64,000 bases of DNA. Origin: Micromonospora cabrerizensis (GTDB lineage Bacteria; Actinomycetota; Actinomycetes; Mycobacteriales; Micromonosporaceae). Of the stretch, positions 41,141 to 49,882 are shown piece by piece. The translations under genes and the position numbers were made by a program. The stretch's first letter is position 1, and each line of letters begins with the position of its first letter. The notes beneath the pieces are model-generated. The model saw only the letters and a list, made by a program, of their open reading frames with translations, was not told where the DNA came from and ran no database searches. The DNA lies in NCBI RefSeq assembly GCF_022230955.1, contig NZ_JAKKFI010000045.1, positions 1 to 64,000 of the forward strand, in the 5' to 3' direction.

Positions 41141-44100
41141 ATGAGGATTTCGTGGTGGGGCAGCCGCAGGTCACGAGCGGCGGCGATAGCCGCCGTCGGT
41201 GGCGTACTGGCGGTCAACGGTCTGCTGGTGCCGGCGCCCACCGCGCCCACCCGGATCAACCCGGTGCTGGCCGCTGTGGACGAGGCCATCGGACCGGTCG
41301 ACCCGGTCGCCGCAGCGCTGAGCTTCGGTGTGATGACCGAGGGCAACGCCACGGTGAACAACGACGAGAACGAGGGAACCCTCGCCGTCGGCGGCGATCT
41401 CACCTTCGGCACGTACCAACTGGCCGGGGCGAGCGCCGGGTCGTTCGTGGTGCCCGGCGACGCCAACCCGAGCGCCCTGGTCGTGGGTGGACGGGTGAAC
41501 TTCGCCGGCAGCACCGGTGGCAGCCGACTCCAGGTGCTCTCCAACGGCTACGCCAAGGTCGGCAACCTGACCGGCACCTTCGTCCGCGACACCGACAACA
41601 ACGGCGCACAGGTCAACACCCGGATCCTGCCGGCGAACGACTACGACGCCTCGCCCCGGGTGGAGCTGGTCACCCGGCAGCCGGTCGCCAGCGTCGGCCC
41701 GACCTCGCCGATCAACTTCGCCGGAGCCTTCGCCGCCTTCCGGGACACCACGGCCGGCCTGGCCACCTGCGACAACACGGTGGTGCTCCGGACGCCGACC
41801 GGTGACGTGCTGCCCCGACCGATCCCACCAGGCAGCAACGCGGTCGTCACGTTGACCCCGGGCGTGACCAACGTGCTCAACCTGAGCGCCGCCGACCTGG
41901 CCAACATCCAGATCCTGACCTTCGCCAGCCAGCCGACCGCCGACACCCCGTTGCTGGTCAACGTGGACACCAGCGGCGTGGGCAACACCTTCGCCTGGAC
42001 CGCCCCGAACTTCGCCGGCATCGGCGGCCAGCAGGCGCGCTACGTCCTGTTCAACTTCCCGACGGCCACCGCGCTCACCCTCACCCCGAACGCCGCCACC
42101 GTCGAGGGCACCATCTACGCCCCCAACGCCAGCCTCACCGACCTCTCCTCCAGCAACACCGAGGGCAGCGTCATCACCCGTACGTTGGACCACCGCGGCG
42201 GCGAGATCCACTACTTCCCGTTCAGCACCACCCTCGCCTGCGAGGGTGCCACGCCGGCCGACATCGCCCTGGTCAAGTCCTCGACCACCACGCTGATCAC
42301 CAGCGTGGGCCAGCAGGTGCCGTACTCGTTCCACGTGGTCAACACCGGCGGCGTCCCGCTGACCAACATCAGCGTCGACGACGTGCAGACCCCGCCGTCG
42401 TCCAACGCCAACCTCGGCCCGATCACCTGCGCCGCCACCACCCTCGCGCCCGGCACGCAGACCGCCTGCACGGCCACCTACACCGTCACCCAGGCCGACC
42501 TGGACAACGGCGGCGTCACCAACGTCGCCACCGCCCGCGGGACCCCGCCCACCGGTCCACCGGTGCTCTCCGAACCGGAGACCCTGACCATCCCGGCGCA
42601 GACGCTCGCCGCCGCCGTCACGGTGGTGAAGTCGTCCACCACCACGTCGATCACGTCGGTCGGGCAGCAGGTTCCGTACCGGTTCCTGGTCGTCAACGCG
42701 GGCGGGCTCACCCTCACCGACATGGCCGTCACCGACGTGCAGACCCCGCCGTCGTCCAACGCCAACCTCGGCCCGATCACCTGCCCGGTCACCACCCTCG
42801 TACCCGGTGCGAGCACGACCTGCACCGCGACCTACACCGTCACCCAGGCCGACCTGGACAACAACGGCGTCACCAACGTCGCCACCGCCCGCGGAACCCC
42901 GCCCGGCGGCGGCACGCCGGTCACCTCGCCGCCCTCGACGCTGACCATCCCCGAGGCGGGCCTGGTCGCGGCGATCGCCATCATGAAGACCTCGACCACC
43001 ACGTCGATCACGACGGTCGGACAGCAGGTTCCGTACCAGTTCCACGTGCTGAACACCGGCGGGCTCACCCTGACCGGCGTGAACGTCACCGACGTGCAGA
43101 CCCCGCCGTCGTCCAACGCCAACCTCGGCCCGATCACCTGCGCCGCCACCACTCTCGCCCCGGGCGCGCAGACCCTGTGCACCGCCACCTACACCGTCAC
43201 CCAGGCCGACCTCGACAACGACGGCGTCACCAACGTCGCCACCGCGCACGGCACGCCGCCCGGCGGCGGCACACCGGTCGACTCTGCGCCCGCGACGCTG
43301 ACCATCCCGGAGAGCGGCCTGGTCGCCACCATCGCGATCATGAAGACCTCCACCACCGCGACGATCACGACGGTCGGACAGCAGGTCCCGTACCAGTTCC
43401 ACGTCGTCAACACCGGTGGGTTCACCCTCACCGACGTGAGCGTCACCGACGTACAGACCCCACCGTCGTCCAACGCCAACCTCGGCCCGATCACCTGCCC
43501 GGTCACCACCCTCGCGCCGGGCGCGACGACGACCTGCACCGCCACGTACACCGTCACGCAGGCCGACCTGGACTTCGGTTCGGTCCGGGACAGCGCGACC
43601 GCGCAGGGCACACCGCCCGGCGGCACCCCCGTGCAGTCGCCGCCGGCGACGCTGACCATCCCGGGTGACGTGGTCGTTCCCCGCATCTCGTTGGTCAAGT
43701 CGTCGACCACCACGACGATCACGTCGGTCGGGCAGCAGGTCCCGTACCAGTTCCTGGTCGCCAACACCGGTGGTGTGACGCTCAACGGGGTCAACGTCAC
43801 CGACGTGCAGACACCGCCGTCGTCCAACGCCAACCTCGGCCCCATCACCTGCCCGGCCACCACCCTCGCCCCGGGGGCGTTCACCACCTGCACCGCCACG
43901 TACACCGTCACCCAGGCCGACCTCGACAACGACGAGGTCGCCGACACCGCCACCGCGCACGGCACACCGGCCGGCAGTGACACACCGATCGACTCGGCAC
44001 CGTCGGCGCTGATCATCCCGGCAGCCGACCTGATCCAGTCGATCTCGATCCTGAAGTCGTCCACCACCACCTCCATCAACACGGTGGGGCAACAGGTGCC

Positions 44101-45991
44101 CTACCGGTTCCTGGTGGCCAACACCGGCACCGTGACGCTGTCGTCCGTGAACGTCACCGACGTGCAGACACCGCCGTCGTCCAACGCCAACCTCGGCCCC
44201 ATCACCTGCCCGGCCACCACCCTGGCCCCGGGTGAGTTCACCGCCTGCACGGCGACGTACACCGTCACGCAGGCCGACCTGGACAACAACGGGGTCACCG
44301 ACGTCGCCACCGCCCGCGGCACACCCCCCGGCGGCGGCACGCCGGTCACCTCACCGCCCTCGACGCTGACCATTCCGGACGCGGGCGTCGTCGCCGCCAT
44401 CCAGATCGTGAAGACCTCCACGACGGTGGCGGTCAACCTGGTCGGACAGCAGGTCCCGTACCGGTTCCACGTGGTCAACACCGGCGGGCTCACACTGACC
44501 GACGTCAACGTCACCGACGTGCAGACACCGCCGTCGTCCAACGCCAACCTCGGCCCGATCACCTGCGCGGTCACGACGCTCGCGCCGGGTGCGAGCACCA
44601 CCTGCACGGCGACGTACACCGTGACCCAGGCCGACCTGGACAACGAAGGGGTCACCAACGTCGCGACCGCGCACGGCACCCCACCGGGCGGGGGTACGCC
44701 GGTCAACTCGCCGCCGTCGACCCTGACCATCCCGGAGATCGGTCTGGTCGCCGCCATCGAGGTGATCAAGTCGTCGACCACCGTGGCGATCACCGCACCC
44801 GGTCAGGAGGTGCCGTACACCTTCCTGGTCGTCAACACCGGCGGCTTCACCCTCACCGGGGTGACCGTCAACGACACCGTGCTGCCGCCGTCGGAGCCGG
44901 CCGGGCTCGGGCCGATCACCTGCGGACCGCAGGACATCCCGAACGGCGAGGTGACGTTGTCACCGGGCGCCTCCATCCAGTGCCGGGCGACGTACACGGT
45001 GACGGCGGCGGACTTCGCCGGCTCGTCGCTGCGCAACGCCGCCACCGCCACCGGTACGCCTCCGTTCGGTCCGCCGCCGGTCTCACCGCCGTCCCCGCTG
45101 GACATCCCGATCCCGCACCCGGCGATCGCCATCACCAAGTCGGTCACGCCCACCGTGGTGTCCGCGGCCGGTGACGTGGTCACGTACCAGTTCGTGGTGC
45201 GCAACACCGGCAACACCCCGCTGAGCGCCGTGACGGTCGACGAGACCGACTTCTCCGGCACCGGAGCGCCCGGTGCGATCACCTGCGGCACCCCGCCGGT
45301 GGCCAACGGCGACGTCACCCTGCCGGCCGGGGGCAGCACCACCTGCACGTCGCGCTACACGGTCACCGCGGCCGACATCGAGGCCGGCCGGATCACCAAC
45401 ACGGCCGTGGCCGCCGGCACGCCGCCGACCATTCCCGGTCAGCAGCCACCGACACCGGTCCGCTCGGGGCCGGCCACCGCCGAGGTGACGGCCACCCGCG
45501 GCGCGGCGATCACCGTGGTGAAGTCGAGCAGCACCGACAAGATCAGCCGGCCGGGTCAGCAGGTGCCGTTCCAGTTCGTGGTGACCAACACCGGCCAGGT
45601 GGCGCTGACCGGCGTGACGGTCACCGACACCCTGACCGCGCCGGCCTCGCCGACCAACCTCGGCCCGATCACCTGCGGTCCGGAGCGGACACCGAACGGC
45701 GCCGTCACGCTGGCCGCCGGCGCCGCCGTGACCTGCACGGCCACGTACACGGTCAGCAAGGCCGACTACCACCACGGCTCGCTGCGCAACACCGCGACGG
45801 CCACCGGCATGCCGCCGGACGGCCCGGCGCCGGTCTCCCCCGAGTCCACCATCACCATCCCGGTGAAGGGCAAGCTCCCGGTGACCGGTGACTCCTTCCC
45901 GATCGGCGGGTGGATGAGTGCCGGCGTGCTGGCGGTGCTCCTCGGCGCCGCACTGCTGCTGGTCGTACGGCAGCGCAGGCTCCGCGCCTAG
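41141..45991 (+). CDS. LPVTG-anchored surface protein: choice-of-anchor A domain plus ten DUF11 repeats
   Basis: A 1616-residue wall protein. A signal-like start (MRISWWGSRRSRAAAIAAVGGVLAVNGLLVPAP) leads to a choice-of-anchor A domain at about 50-370 (ALSFGVMTEGNATVNNDENEGTLAVGGDL). Ten DUF11 beta-sandwich repeats of about 118-120 residues follow, each starting like IALVKSSTTT and with VGQQVPY. The C-terminus is KLPVTGD, a hydrophobic helix and RQRRLRA: a sortase LPXTG signal. DUF11 stalks are usually adhesive or structural. No sortase gene is in the window. The start at 41141 follows GGGGGCGTG; an ATG at 41096 is less likely. Confidence 0.9.
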   Translation: MRISWWGSRRSRAAAIAAVGGVLAVNGLLVPAPTAPTRINPVLAAVDEAIGPVDPVAAALSFGVMTEGNATVNNDENEGTLAVGGDLTFGTYQLAGASAGSFVVPGDANPSALVVGGRVNFAGSTGGSRLQVLSNGYAKVGNLTGTFVRDTDNNGAQVNTRILPANDYDASPRVELVTRQPVASVGPTSPINFAGAFAAFRDTTAGLATCDNTVVLRTPTGDVLPRPIPPGSNAVVTLTPGVTNVLNLSAADLANIQILTFASQPTADTPLLVNVDTSGVGNTFAWTAPNFAGIGGQQARYVLFNFPTATALTLTPNAATVEGTIYAPNASLTDLSSSNTEGSVITRTLDHRGGEIHYFPFSTTLACEGATPADIALVKSSTTTLITSVGQQVPYSFHVVNTGGVPLTNISVDDVQTPPSSNANLGPITCAATTLAPGTQTACTATYTVTQADLDNGGVTNVATARGTPPTGPPVLSEPETLTIPAQTLAAAVTVVKSSTTTSITSVGQQVPYRFLVVNAGGLTLTDMAVTDVQTPPSSNANLGPITCPVTTLVPGASTTCTATYTVTQADLDNNGVTNVATARGTPPGGGTPVTSPPSTLTIPEAGLVAAIAIMKTSTTTSITTVGQQVPYQFHVLNTGGLTLTGVNVTDVQTPPSSNANLGPITCAATTLAPGAQTLCTATYTVTQADLDNDGVTNVATAHGTPPGGGTPVDSAPATLTIPESGLVATIAIMKTSTTATITTVGQQVPYQFHVVNTGGFTLTDVSVTDVQTPPSSNANLGPITCPVTTLAPGATTTCTATYTVTQADLDFGSVRDSATAQGTPPGGTPVQSPPATLTIPGDVVVPRISLVKSSTTTTITSVGQQVPYQFLVANTGGVTLNGVNVTDVQTPPSSNANLGPITCPATTLAPGAFTTCTATYTVTQADLDNDEVADTATAHGTPAGSDTPIDSAPSALIIPAADLIQSISILKSSTTTSINTVGQQVPYRFLVANTGTVTLSSVNVTDVQTPPSSNANLGPITCPATTLAPGEFTACTATYTVTQADLDNNGVTDVATARGTPPGGGTPVTSPPSTLTIPDAGVVAAIQIVKTSTTVAVNLVGQQVPYRFHVVNTGGLTLTDVNVTDVQTPPSSNANLGPITCAVTTLAPGASTTCTATYTVTQADLDNEGVTNVATAHGTPPGGGTPVNSPPSTLTIPEIGLVAAIEVIKSSTTVAITAPGQEVPYTFLVVNTGGFTLTGVTVNDTVLPPSEPAGLGPITCGPQDIPNGEVTLSPGASIQCRATYTVTAADFAGSSLRNAATATGTPPFGPPPVSPPSPLDIPIPHPAIAITKSVTPTVVSAAGDVVTYQFVVRNTGNTPLSAVTVDETDFSGTGAPGAITCGTPPVANGDVTLPAGGSTTCTSRYTVTAADIEAGRITNTAVAAGTPPTIPGQQPPTPVRSGPATAEVTATRGAAITVVKSSSTDKISRPGQQVPFQFVVTNTGQVALTGVTVTDTLTAPASPTNLGPITCGPERTPNGAVTLAAGAAVTCTATYTVSKADYHHGSLRNTATATGMPPDGPAPVSPESTITIPVKGKLPVTGDSFPIGGWMSAGVLAVLLGAALLLVVRQRRLRA
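42260..45864 (+). repeat. ten tandem DUF11-coding repeats, seven nearly identical
   Basis: GACGTGCAGAC-type blocks recur at 42380, 42734, 43091, 43448 (as GACGTACAGAC), 43802, 44159 and 44516, that is, every 354-357 bases. Each encodes DVQTPPSSNANLGPITC. Repeats 8-10 (from about 44756, 45120 and 45505) encode the same fold with diverged sequence. The DNA-level identity in repeats 1-7 points to recent unequal crossing-over or gene conversion. Confidence 0.92.
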
Positions 45992-46006
45992 CGCGCGGGT
46001 GATCGC

Positions 46007-46041
46007 GAGGGTCGGACCGGAGGGGAACCGGTCCGGCCCTC
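46007..46041. terminator. hairpin after surface-protein gene
   Basis: GAGGGTCGGACCGG/CCGGTCCGGCCCTC, a 14-bp stem with one G-U and a seven-base loop, starts 15 bases past the stop. It stands between convergent genes and may be bidirectional. Confidence 0.7.
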
Positions 46042-46106
46042 GTGGTACGTCGGCACCCCCGGCGCACCACACGGACGCGCGCCGAGTCGGCGCGGCAGTC
46101 GCACGG

Positions 46107-46397
46107 TCAGCCAAGACCGCCGTGGGCAGCCCACAGCACGCTGGCGCGGCTGGCGGCCTGGTCGACGAGCGCGGCCAGCTCCGGTCTGTCCGGCAGCGGG
46201 AAGGACACGTACGTGCCGCGACCGCCGCCGGTGGGTCGGCCGTACGCCTTCGCGGCCAGCCGCCCGTCCGGGAGGAGTCGGACGTTCAGCGTCGTCAGCA
46301 GGAACTCCTCACCGCGCCGTACGTCGGTCCAGCGGAGCCCTTCCGGGATCGTGACGTTGATGGCCAGGGCGCTCACCTCGGGAACGTCGCTGCTCAT
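46107..46397 (-). CDS. conserved-looking small protein of unknown function
   Basis: A 96-residue soluble protein (MSSDVPEVSALAINVTIPEGLRW...), no signal peptide or membrane helix, with a beta-rich middle (FLLTTLNVRLLPDGRLAAKAYGRPTGGGRGTYVSFPL) and a C-terminal helix (ALVDQAASRASVLWAAHGGLG). Its ATG overlaps the stop of the hydrolase (ATGA), so the two are coupled. I recognise no family. Confidence 0.7.
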   Translation of the reverse strand: MSSDVPEVSALAINVTIPEGLRWTDVRRGEEFLLTTLNVRLLPDGRLAAKAYGRPTGGGRGTYVSFPLPDRPELAALVDQAASRASVLWAAHGGLG

Positions 46398-47269
46398 GCG
46401 CCCATGCTCTCGCCCCGGTTGGCCGCCGGGCCCGGCGCTAGGACCCGGGCGAAGAACGCCAGGCTGTCGCGGACCACAGGCTCCAGCGGCACCCCGCCGA
46501 AGCAGTGGTCGGCGCCGGGCACCACCGACAACTCGACCTCGGCGCCCACCGCGCCCAGTGCGGTGGCAAGCTCCTCGCTCTGCCCGACCGGTACGACCAC
46601 ATCCTGGTCACCGTGGACCAGCAGCATGGGCGGGGCCTGCGCGGTGACGTAGGTGACCGGACTGGCCGCCCGGCCCAGCTCCGGGTGCTCGGTCAACGCC
46701 GCGCCGATCAGCAGGGACTCGGGTGAGTCCGCCGCGTCGTGGTCGATCGTCGCGGACGGGTGTGCCTGCGACTGCATGGTCAGCAGGTTCGACGGCGCGT
46801 ACCAGCAGACCGCCGCCGCGACCCGGCTGTCGTCCTGGTTCTTCCCGGTCAGCGCGAGCATCGAGGCCAGGTGCCCACCGGCCGACTCGCCCCACACGCC
46901 GATCCGCTCACGGTCCACGCTCACCTGGTCGCCGTGCCGGCGGAGCCAGCGCACCGCCGCCTTGACGTCGTCGAGCTGGGCGGGAAACGGCGCCTCACCG
47001 CTGAGCCGGTACTGCGCGGAGGCAACCGCGAATCCCGCTTCGATGGCGGCGGTGAACGGGTCCACCTCCATCAGCCAGCCCGCCGGCTGCTTGGGCGAGC
47101 CGAACAGCCACGCGCCCCCGTGGATCCACACCAGGACCGGGACGGGACCGGAGGCCTCGACCGGCACGACAAGGTCCACTGTCAGCGGGCGGTAACCCGG
47201 CACCTCGTTGACGACGATGTCGCGGTGCTCGATCCGGTCTCTCCGGTGCTTGCGTGCCGCATCGGTCAT
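46394..47269 (-). CDS. alpha/beta hydrolase (HSL/BD-FAE-like esterase)
   Basis: A 291-residue serine hydrolase. The oxyanion motif HGGAW is at 50-54, nucleophile Ser129 is in GESAGG, Asp223 in HGDQD and His255 in ADHCFG. The layout fits hormone-sensitive-lipase/feruloyl-esterase-like enzymes that cut short acyl esters. No signal peptide is seen. ATG 47269 matches the family's beginning. It is cotranscribed with the small protein downstream. Confidence 0.88.
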   Translation of the reverse strand: MTDAARKHRRDRIEHRDIVVNEVPGYRPLTVDLVVPVEASGPVPVLVWIHGGAWLFGSPKQPAGWLMEVDPFTAAIEAGFAVASAQYRLSGEAPFPAQLDDVKAAVRWLRRHGDQVSVDRERIGVWGESAGGHLASMLALTGKNQDDSRVAAAVCWYAPSNLLTMQSQAHPSATIDHDAADSPESLLIGAALTEHPELGRAASPVTYVTAQAPPMLLVHGDQDVVVPVGQSEELATALGAVGAEVELSVVPGADHCFGGVPLEPVVRDSLAFFARVLAPGPAANRGESMGA

Positions 47270-47380
47270 CGCGCCATCCTCGCACCGGCGACCCCGGGCG
47301 TGTCGACCCGAGCGGGCCGGGCAGGTACCGGCCATCGACCTCGGGGTGTTCCGGACCCGAATCCCCGGAACCCGAGTTGA

Positions 47381-47977
47381 TCACTGTTGCTTGTCGGGCG
47401 CGCTGGGGCGGGCCCGCACGTGCAGCCGCTCCCCCTGCGGCCCGTACAGACTGAGGGCCTCGGCGGTGCCGGGGCCGGGGTTGAGGACAAGGTGCGGGAC
47501 CCGGGTGTCGAACTCGGCCACCTCTCCCGGAGTCAGCATCAGATCGTGCTCGCCGAGCAGCAGGCGCAACCGGCCGGACAGCACGTAGAGCCACTCGTAC
47601 CCCTCATGGGTTTGCGGGGTCCGCTCCCCCGCGGACGGATCCGGCGGGAAGATCTGCTTGAACGCCTGCAAACCGCCCGGTCGGCGGGTCAGCGGCAGGA
47701 ACGTGATGCCGTGGATGACGATCGGCTTGGGGTGTACGCGGGGGTCACCGGTGACCGGGGCGTCGACCAGTTCGTCCAGCGCCACCCGGTACGCGCGGGC
47801 CAGCGGGAGCAGTAGCTCCAGGGTGGGCCGGCGGTTGCCGGATTCCAGCCGGGACAGGGTGCTCACCGAGATGCCGGTGAGGTCGGCGAGCTGGGTCAGC
47901 GTGATCGCGCGTTGGTTGCGCAGGGCACGCAGCCGGGGGCCGACGGCCGCCAGCGCGGCGGTGTCCTCGTTTGCCAT
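47381..47977 (-). CDS. XRE-cupin transcriptional regulator
   Basis: A 198-residue protein: an N-terminal XRE helix-turn-helix (LRALRNQRAITLTQLADLTGISVSTLSRLESGNRRPTLELLLPLARAY) and a C-terminal cupin_2 barrel (HEGYEWLYVLSGRLRLLLGEHDLMLTPGEVAEFDTRVPH). This class senses small molecules or metal through the cupin. Its ATG sits inside a TTGCC-N5-GGCAA palindrome, so autoregulation by steric block is likely. It faces the thioredoxin-reductase/methyltransferase gene divergently across 76 bases. Confidence 0.9.
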   Translation of the reverse strand: MANEDTAALAAVGPRLRALRNQRAITLTQLADLTGISVSTLSRLESGNRRPTLELLLPLARAYRVALDELVDAPVTGDPRVHPKPIVIHGITFLPLTRRPGGLQAFKQIFPPDPSAGERTPQTHEGYEWLYVLSGRLRLLLGEHDLMLTPGEVAEFDTRVPHLVLNPGPGTAEALSLYGPQGERLHVRARPSAPDKQQ

Positions 47978-48005
47978 AACGGCAAGGATAGTTGCCACCT
48001 TGCCG
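47971..48005. promoter_or_regulatory. nested TTGCC palindromes, probable XRE operator
   Basis: TTGCC-ATAAC-GGCAA (47971-47985) overlaps the regulator start codon, and CGGCAAGG...CCTTGCCG (47980-47987 with 47998-48005) overlaps it. A further TTGCC lies at 47992-47996. Four half-sites in 35 bases suggest cooperative binding of the adjacent XRE dimer controlling both directions. Confidence 0.65.
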
Positions 48006-48053
48006 GTGGCGACGCATGGTGGGCTCAGCCGACAGAGATCAGAGGAGATACCG

Positions 48054-49628
48054 GTGGACGAGACATATGACGTGGTGGTGGTGGGCGGCGGCGCCGCGGG
48101 GCTCAGCGGAGCCCTGGCGCTGAGCCGGGCCCGACGGTCGGTGCTGGTGATCGACTCCGGTGAGCCGCGCAACGCGCCGGCCGACCGGGTGCACAACTAC
48201 CTGGGCCGGGAGGGCACGCCGCCGGGCGAGCTGCTGGCGGTCGGGCGGGCCGAGGTCGCCGAGTACGGCGGGCAGTTCCACACCGGCCGGGTGGAGGAGG
48301 TGACCCGCGACGACGACGGGTTCCGACTCGGCCTCGACGGCGGCGATTCGGTGCGCGCCCGCCGGCTGTTGGTGACCACCGGGCTGACCGACGAGCTGCC
48401 CGACGTGCCCGGTCTGGCCCAGCGCTGGGGGCGCGACGTGCTGCACTGCCCGTACTGCCACGGCTGGGAGGTCCGCGACCAGCGGATCGGCATCCTGGCG
48501 ACCGGGCCGTTCGCCGTGCACCAGGCCGAGATGTGGCGACAGTGGAGCTCCGACGTGCTGCTCCTGCTGCACGACGTCCCCGCACCGGACGCGGAGGCCG
48601 CCGAGCGGCTCGCCGCCCGGGGCATCGCGGTGGTCCCGGGCCCGATCGCCGAGATCGAGGTGACCGGGGACGCGCTGAGCGGCGTACGGCTGGCCGACGG
48701 CCGGGTGGTGGCGCTCGACGCGGTGGTGGTCGCCACGCGGCTGACCCCCCGCTCCGGCCTGCTGGTGGGCCTGGGCCTGGCCCCGGAGGAGGTGACGATG
48801 GGCGAACACGTCATCGGCGCCCAGGTCCCGGCCGACCCCACCGGCGCGACGAGCGTCCCGGGTGTCTGGGTGGCGGGCAACGTGGCCGACATCCGCGGCC
48901 AGGTGATCACGTCCGCCGCGGCCGGTCTCACCGCCGGCGCGGCGATCAACGCCGACCTGACCGCCGAGGAAACCCAGGCAGCGGTCGCCGCGTACCGGCA
49001 GGTGGTGGCCACCGCGTTCGAGGAGCCGGCGTGGGAGGAGCGCTACCAGTCCCGGCCGTCGGTCTGGAGTGGTCGGCCGAACCCGCAGCTGGTCGCCGAG
49101 GTCGCGGACCTGCCCCCGGGGCGCGCGCTGGACGTGGGCAGCGGGGAGGGCGCCGACGCGCTGTGGCTGGCCGAACGTGGCTGGCAGGTCACGGCGGTGG
49201 ACATCTCCACCACCGCGCTGGACCGGGCCGCCGCGCATGCCGAAACCGCCGGCGTCGGTGGTCGGATCGAGTTCACGCACGCCGACCTGCGTGACAAGCC
49301 GCCCGCCGAGGAGGCGTACGACCTGGTGTCCGCGCAGTTCATGCACCTGCCGCCGGTGCAGCGGCAGGAGTTGTTCGCCCGGTTGGCCGCGGCGGTGGCA
49401 CCGGGCGGGGTTCTGCTGATCGTCGGGCACCACCCGTCGGATCTGTGGACGACGGCGCGCCGGATGCACATGCCGGACATGATGTTCACCGCGGAGGACG
49501 TGGCCGCCACCCTGGACCCGTCGCGCTACGAGGTGCTGACCGCCGAGGCCCGCCCCCGCGCCGCCACCAACCAGAACGGCGAACAGATCACGATCCACGA
49601 CGCGGTCCTGGTAGCACGCCGCCGCTAA
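48054..49628 (+). CDS. bifunctional thioredoxin-reductase-like oxidoreductase / SAM methyltransferase
   Basis: A 524-residue fusion. Residues 1-310 are a thioredoxin-reductase-fold flavoprotein: FAD motif DVVVVGGGAAGLSGALAL, redox pair Cys132/Cys135 in HCPYCHGWE, and VAGNVADIRGQVITSAAAGL. From about 320 on is a class I methyltransferase: ALDVGSGEGADALWLAERGWQVTAVDIS, LVSAQFMHLP. The second half resembles TehB/thiol methyltransferases. The pairing suggests reduction then methylation of a chalcogen, metalloid or thiol, by inference. GTG 48054 has AGGAG six bases upstream. Confidence 0.9.
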   Translation: MDETYDVVVVGGGAAGLSGALALSRARRSVLVIDSGEPRNAPADRVHNYLGREGTPPGELLAVGRAEVAEYGGQFHTGRVEEVTRDDDGFRLGLDGGDSVRARRLLVTTGLTDELPDVPGLAQRWGRDVLHCPYCHGWEVRDQRIGILATGPFAVHQAEMWRQWSSDVLLLLHDVPAPDAEAAERLAARGIAVVPGPIAEIEVTGDALSGVRLADGRVVALDAVVVATRLTPRSGLLVGLGLAPEEVTMGEHVIGAQVPADPTGATSVPGVWVAGNVADIRGQVITSAAAGLTAGAAINADLTAEETQAAVAAYRQVVATAFEEPAWEERYQSRPSVWSGRPNPQLVAEVADLPPGRALDVGSGEGADALWLAERGWQVTAVDISTTALDRAAAHAETAGVGGRIEFTHADLRDKPPAEEAYDLVSAQFMHLPPVQRQELFARLAAAVAPGGVLLIVGHHPSDLWTTARRMHMPDMMFTAEDVAATLDPSRYEVLTAEARPRAATNQNGEQITIHDAVLVARRR

Positions 49629-49642
49629 ACCGCCGCCCGCCG

Positions 49643-49719
49643 CCGTCGACCATGGAGTTGTGGTGCCGGAAACATGGTAGTCCGCCACCTTTGTCACCCA
49701 CCACAACTCCATGATCGAC
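49643..49719. repeat. 77-bp palindromic element (22-bp arms)
   Basis: Arms at 49643-49664 and 49698-49719 are reverse complements except for one base; the core is CATGGAGTTGTGGTG/CACCACAACTCCATG. The loop is 33 bases. It lies in the gap 49629-49882. It may end the upstream transcript, but arm length and composition (less GC than its surroundings) look more like a dispersed REP/MITE-type element of this lineage. The rest of the gap holds only the leader of the next gene. Confidence 0.75.
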
Positions 49720-49882
49720 GCATGAGGGGGGCGTACGGGGGGCGGCCGGGCGTGGAGACGTGAGAGGTGGTGGGGCGGGACTTCGCATCAGCGCGGCTCG
49801 GCGGTAGCGTTGCGCCACACTGACGGCCCGCGGGGCAGGCGACCGCCGACCCTCACGCCCCCACTCGTACGGAGGATGGTGC

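Noticed and set aside
41171..44092. A 973-codon minus-strand frame opposite the DUF11 repeats
   Set aside because: Repetitive only because the plus-strand repeats are; composition is antisense-like (RRG, VGVG).
42380..44530. Regularly spaced direct repeats suggestive of a CRISPR array
   Set aside because: Spacing is about 356 bases and the intervals are coding DUF11 sequence in one open frame.
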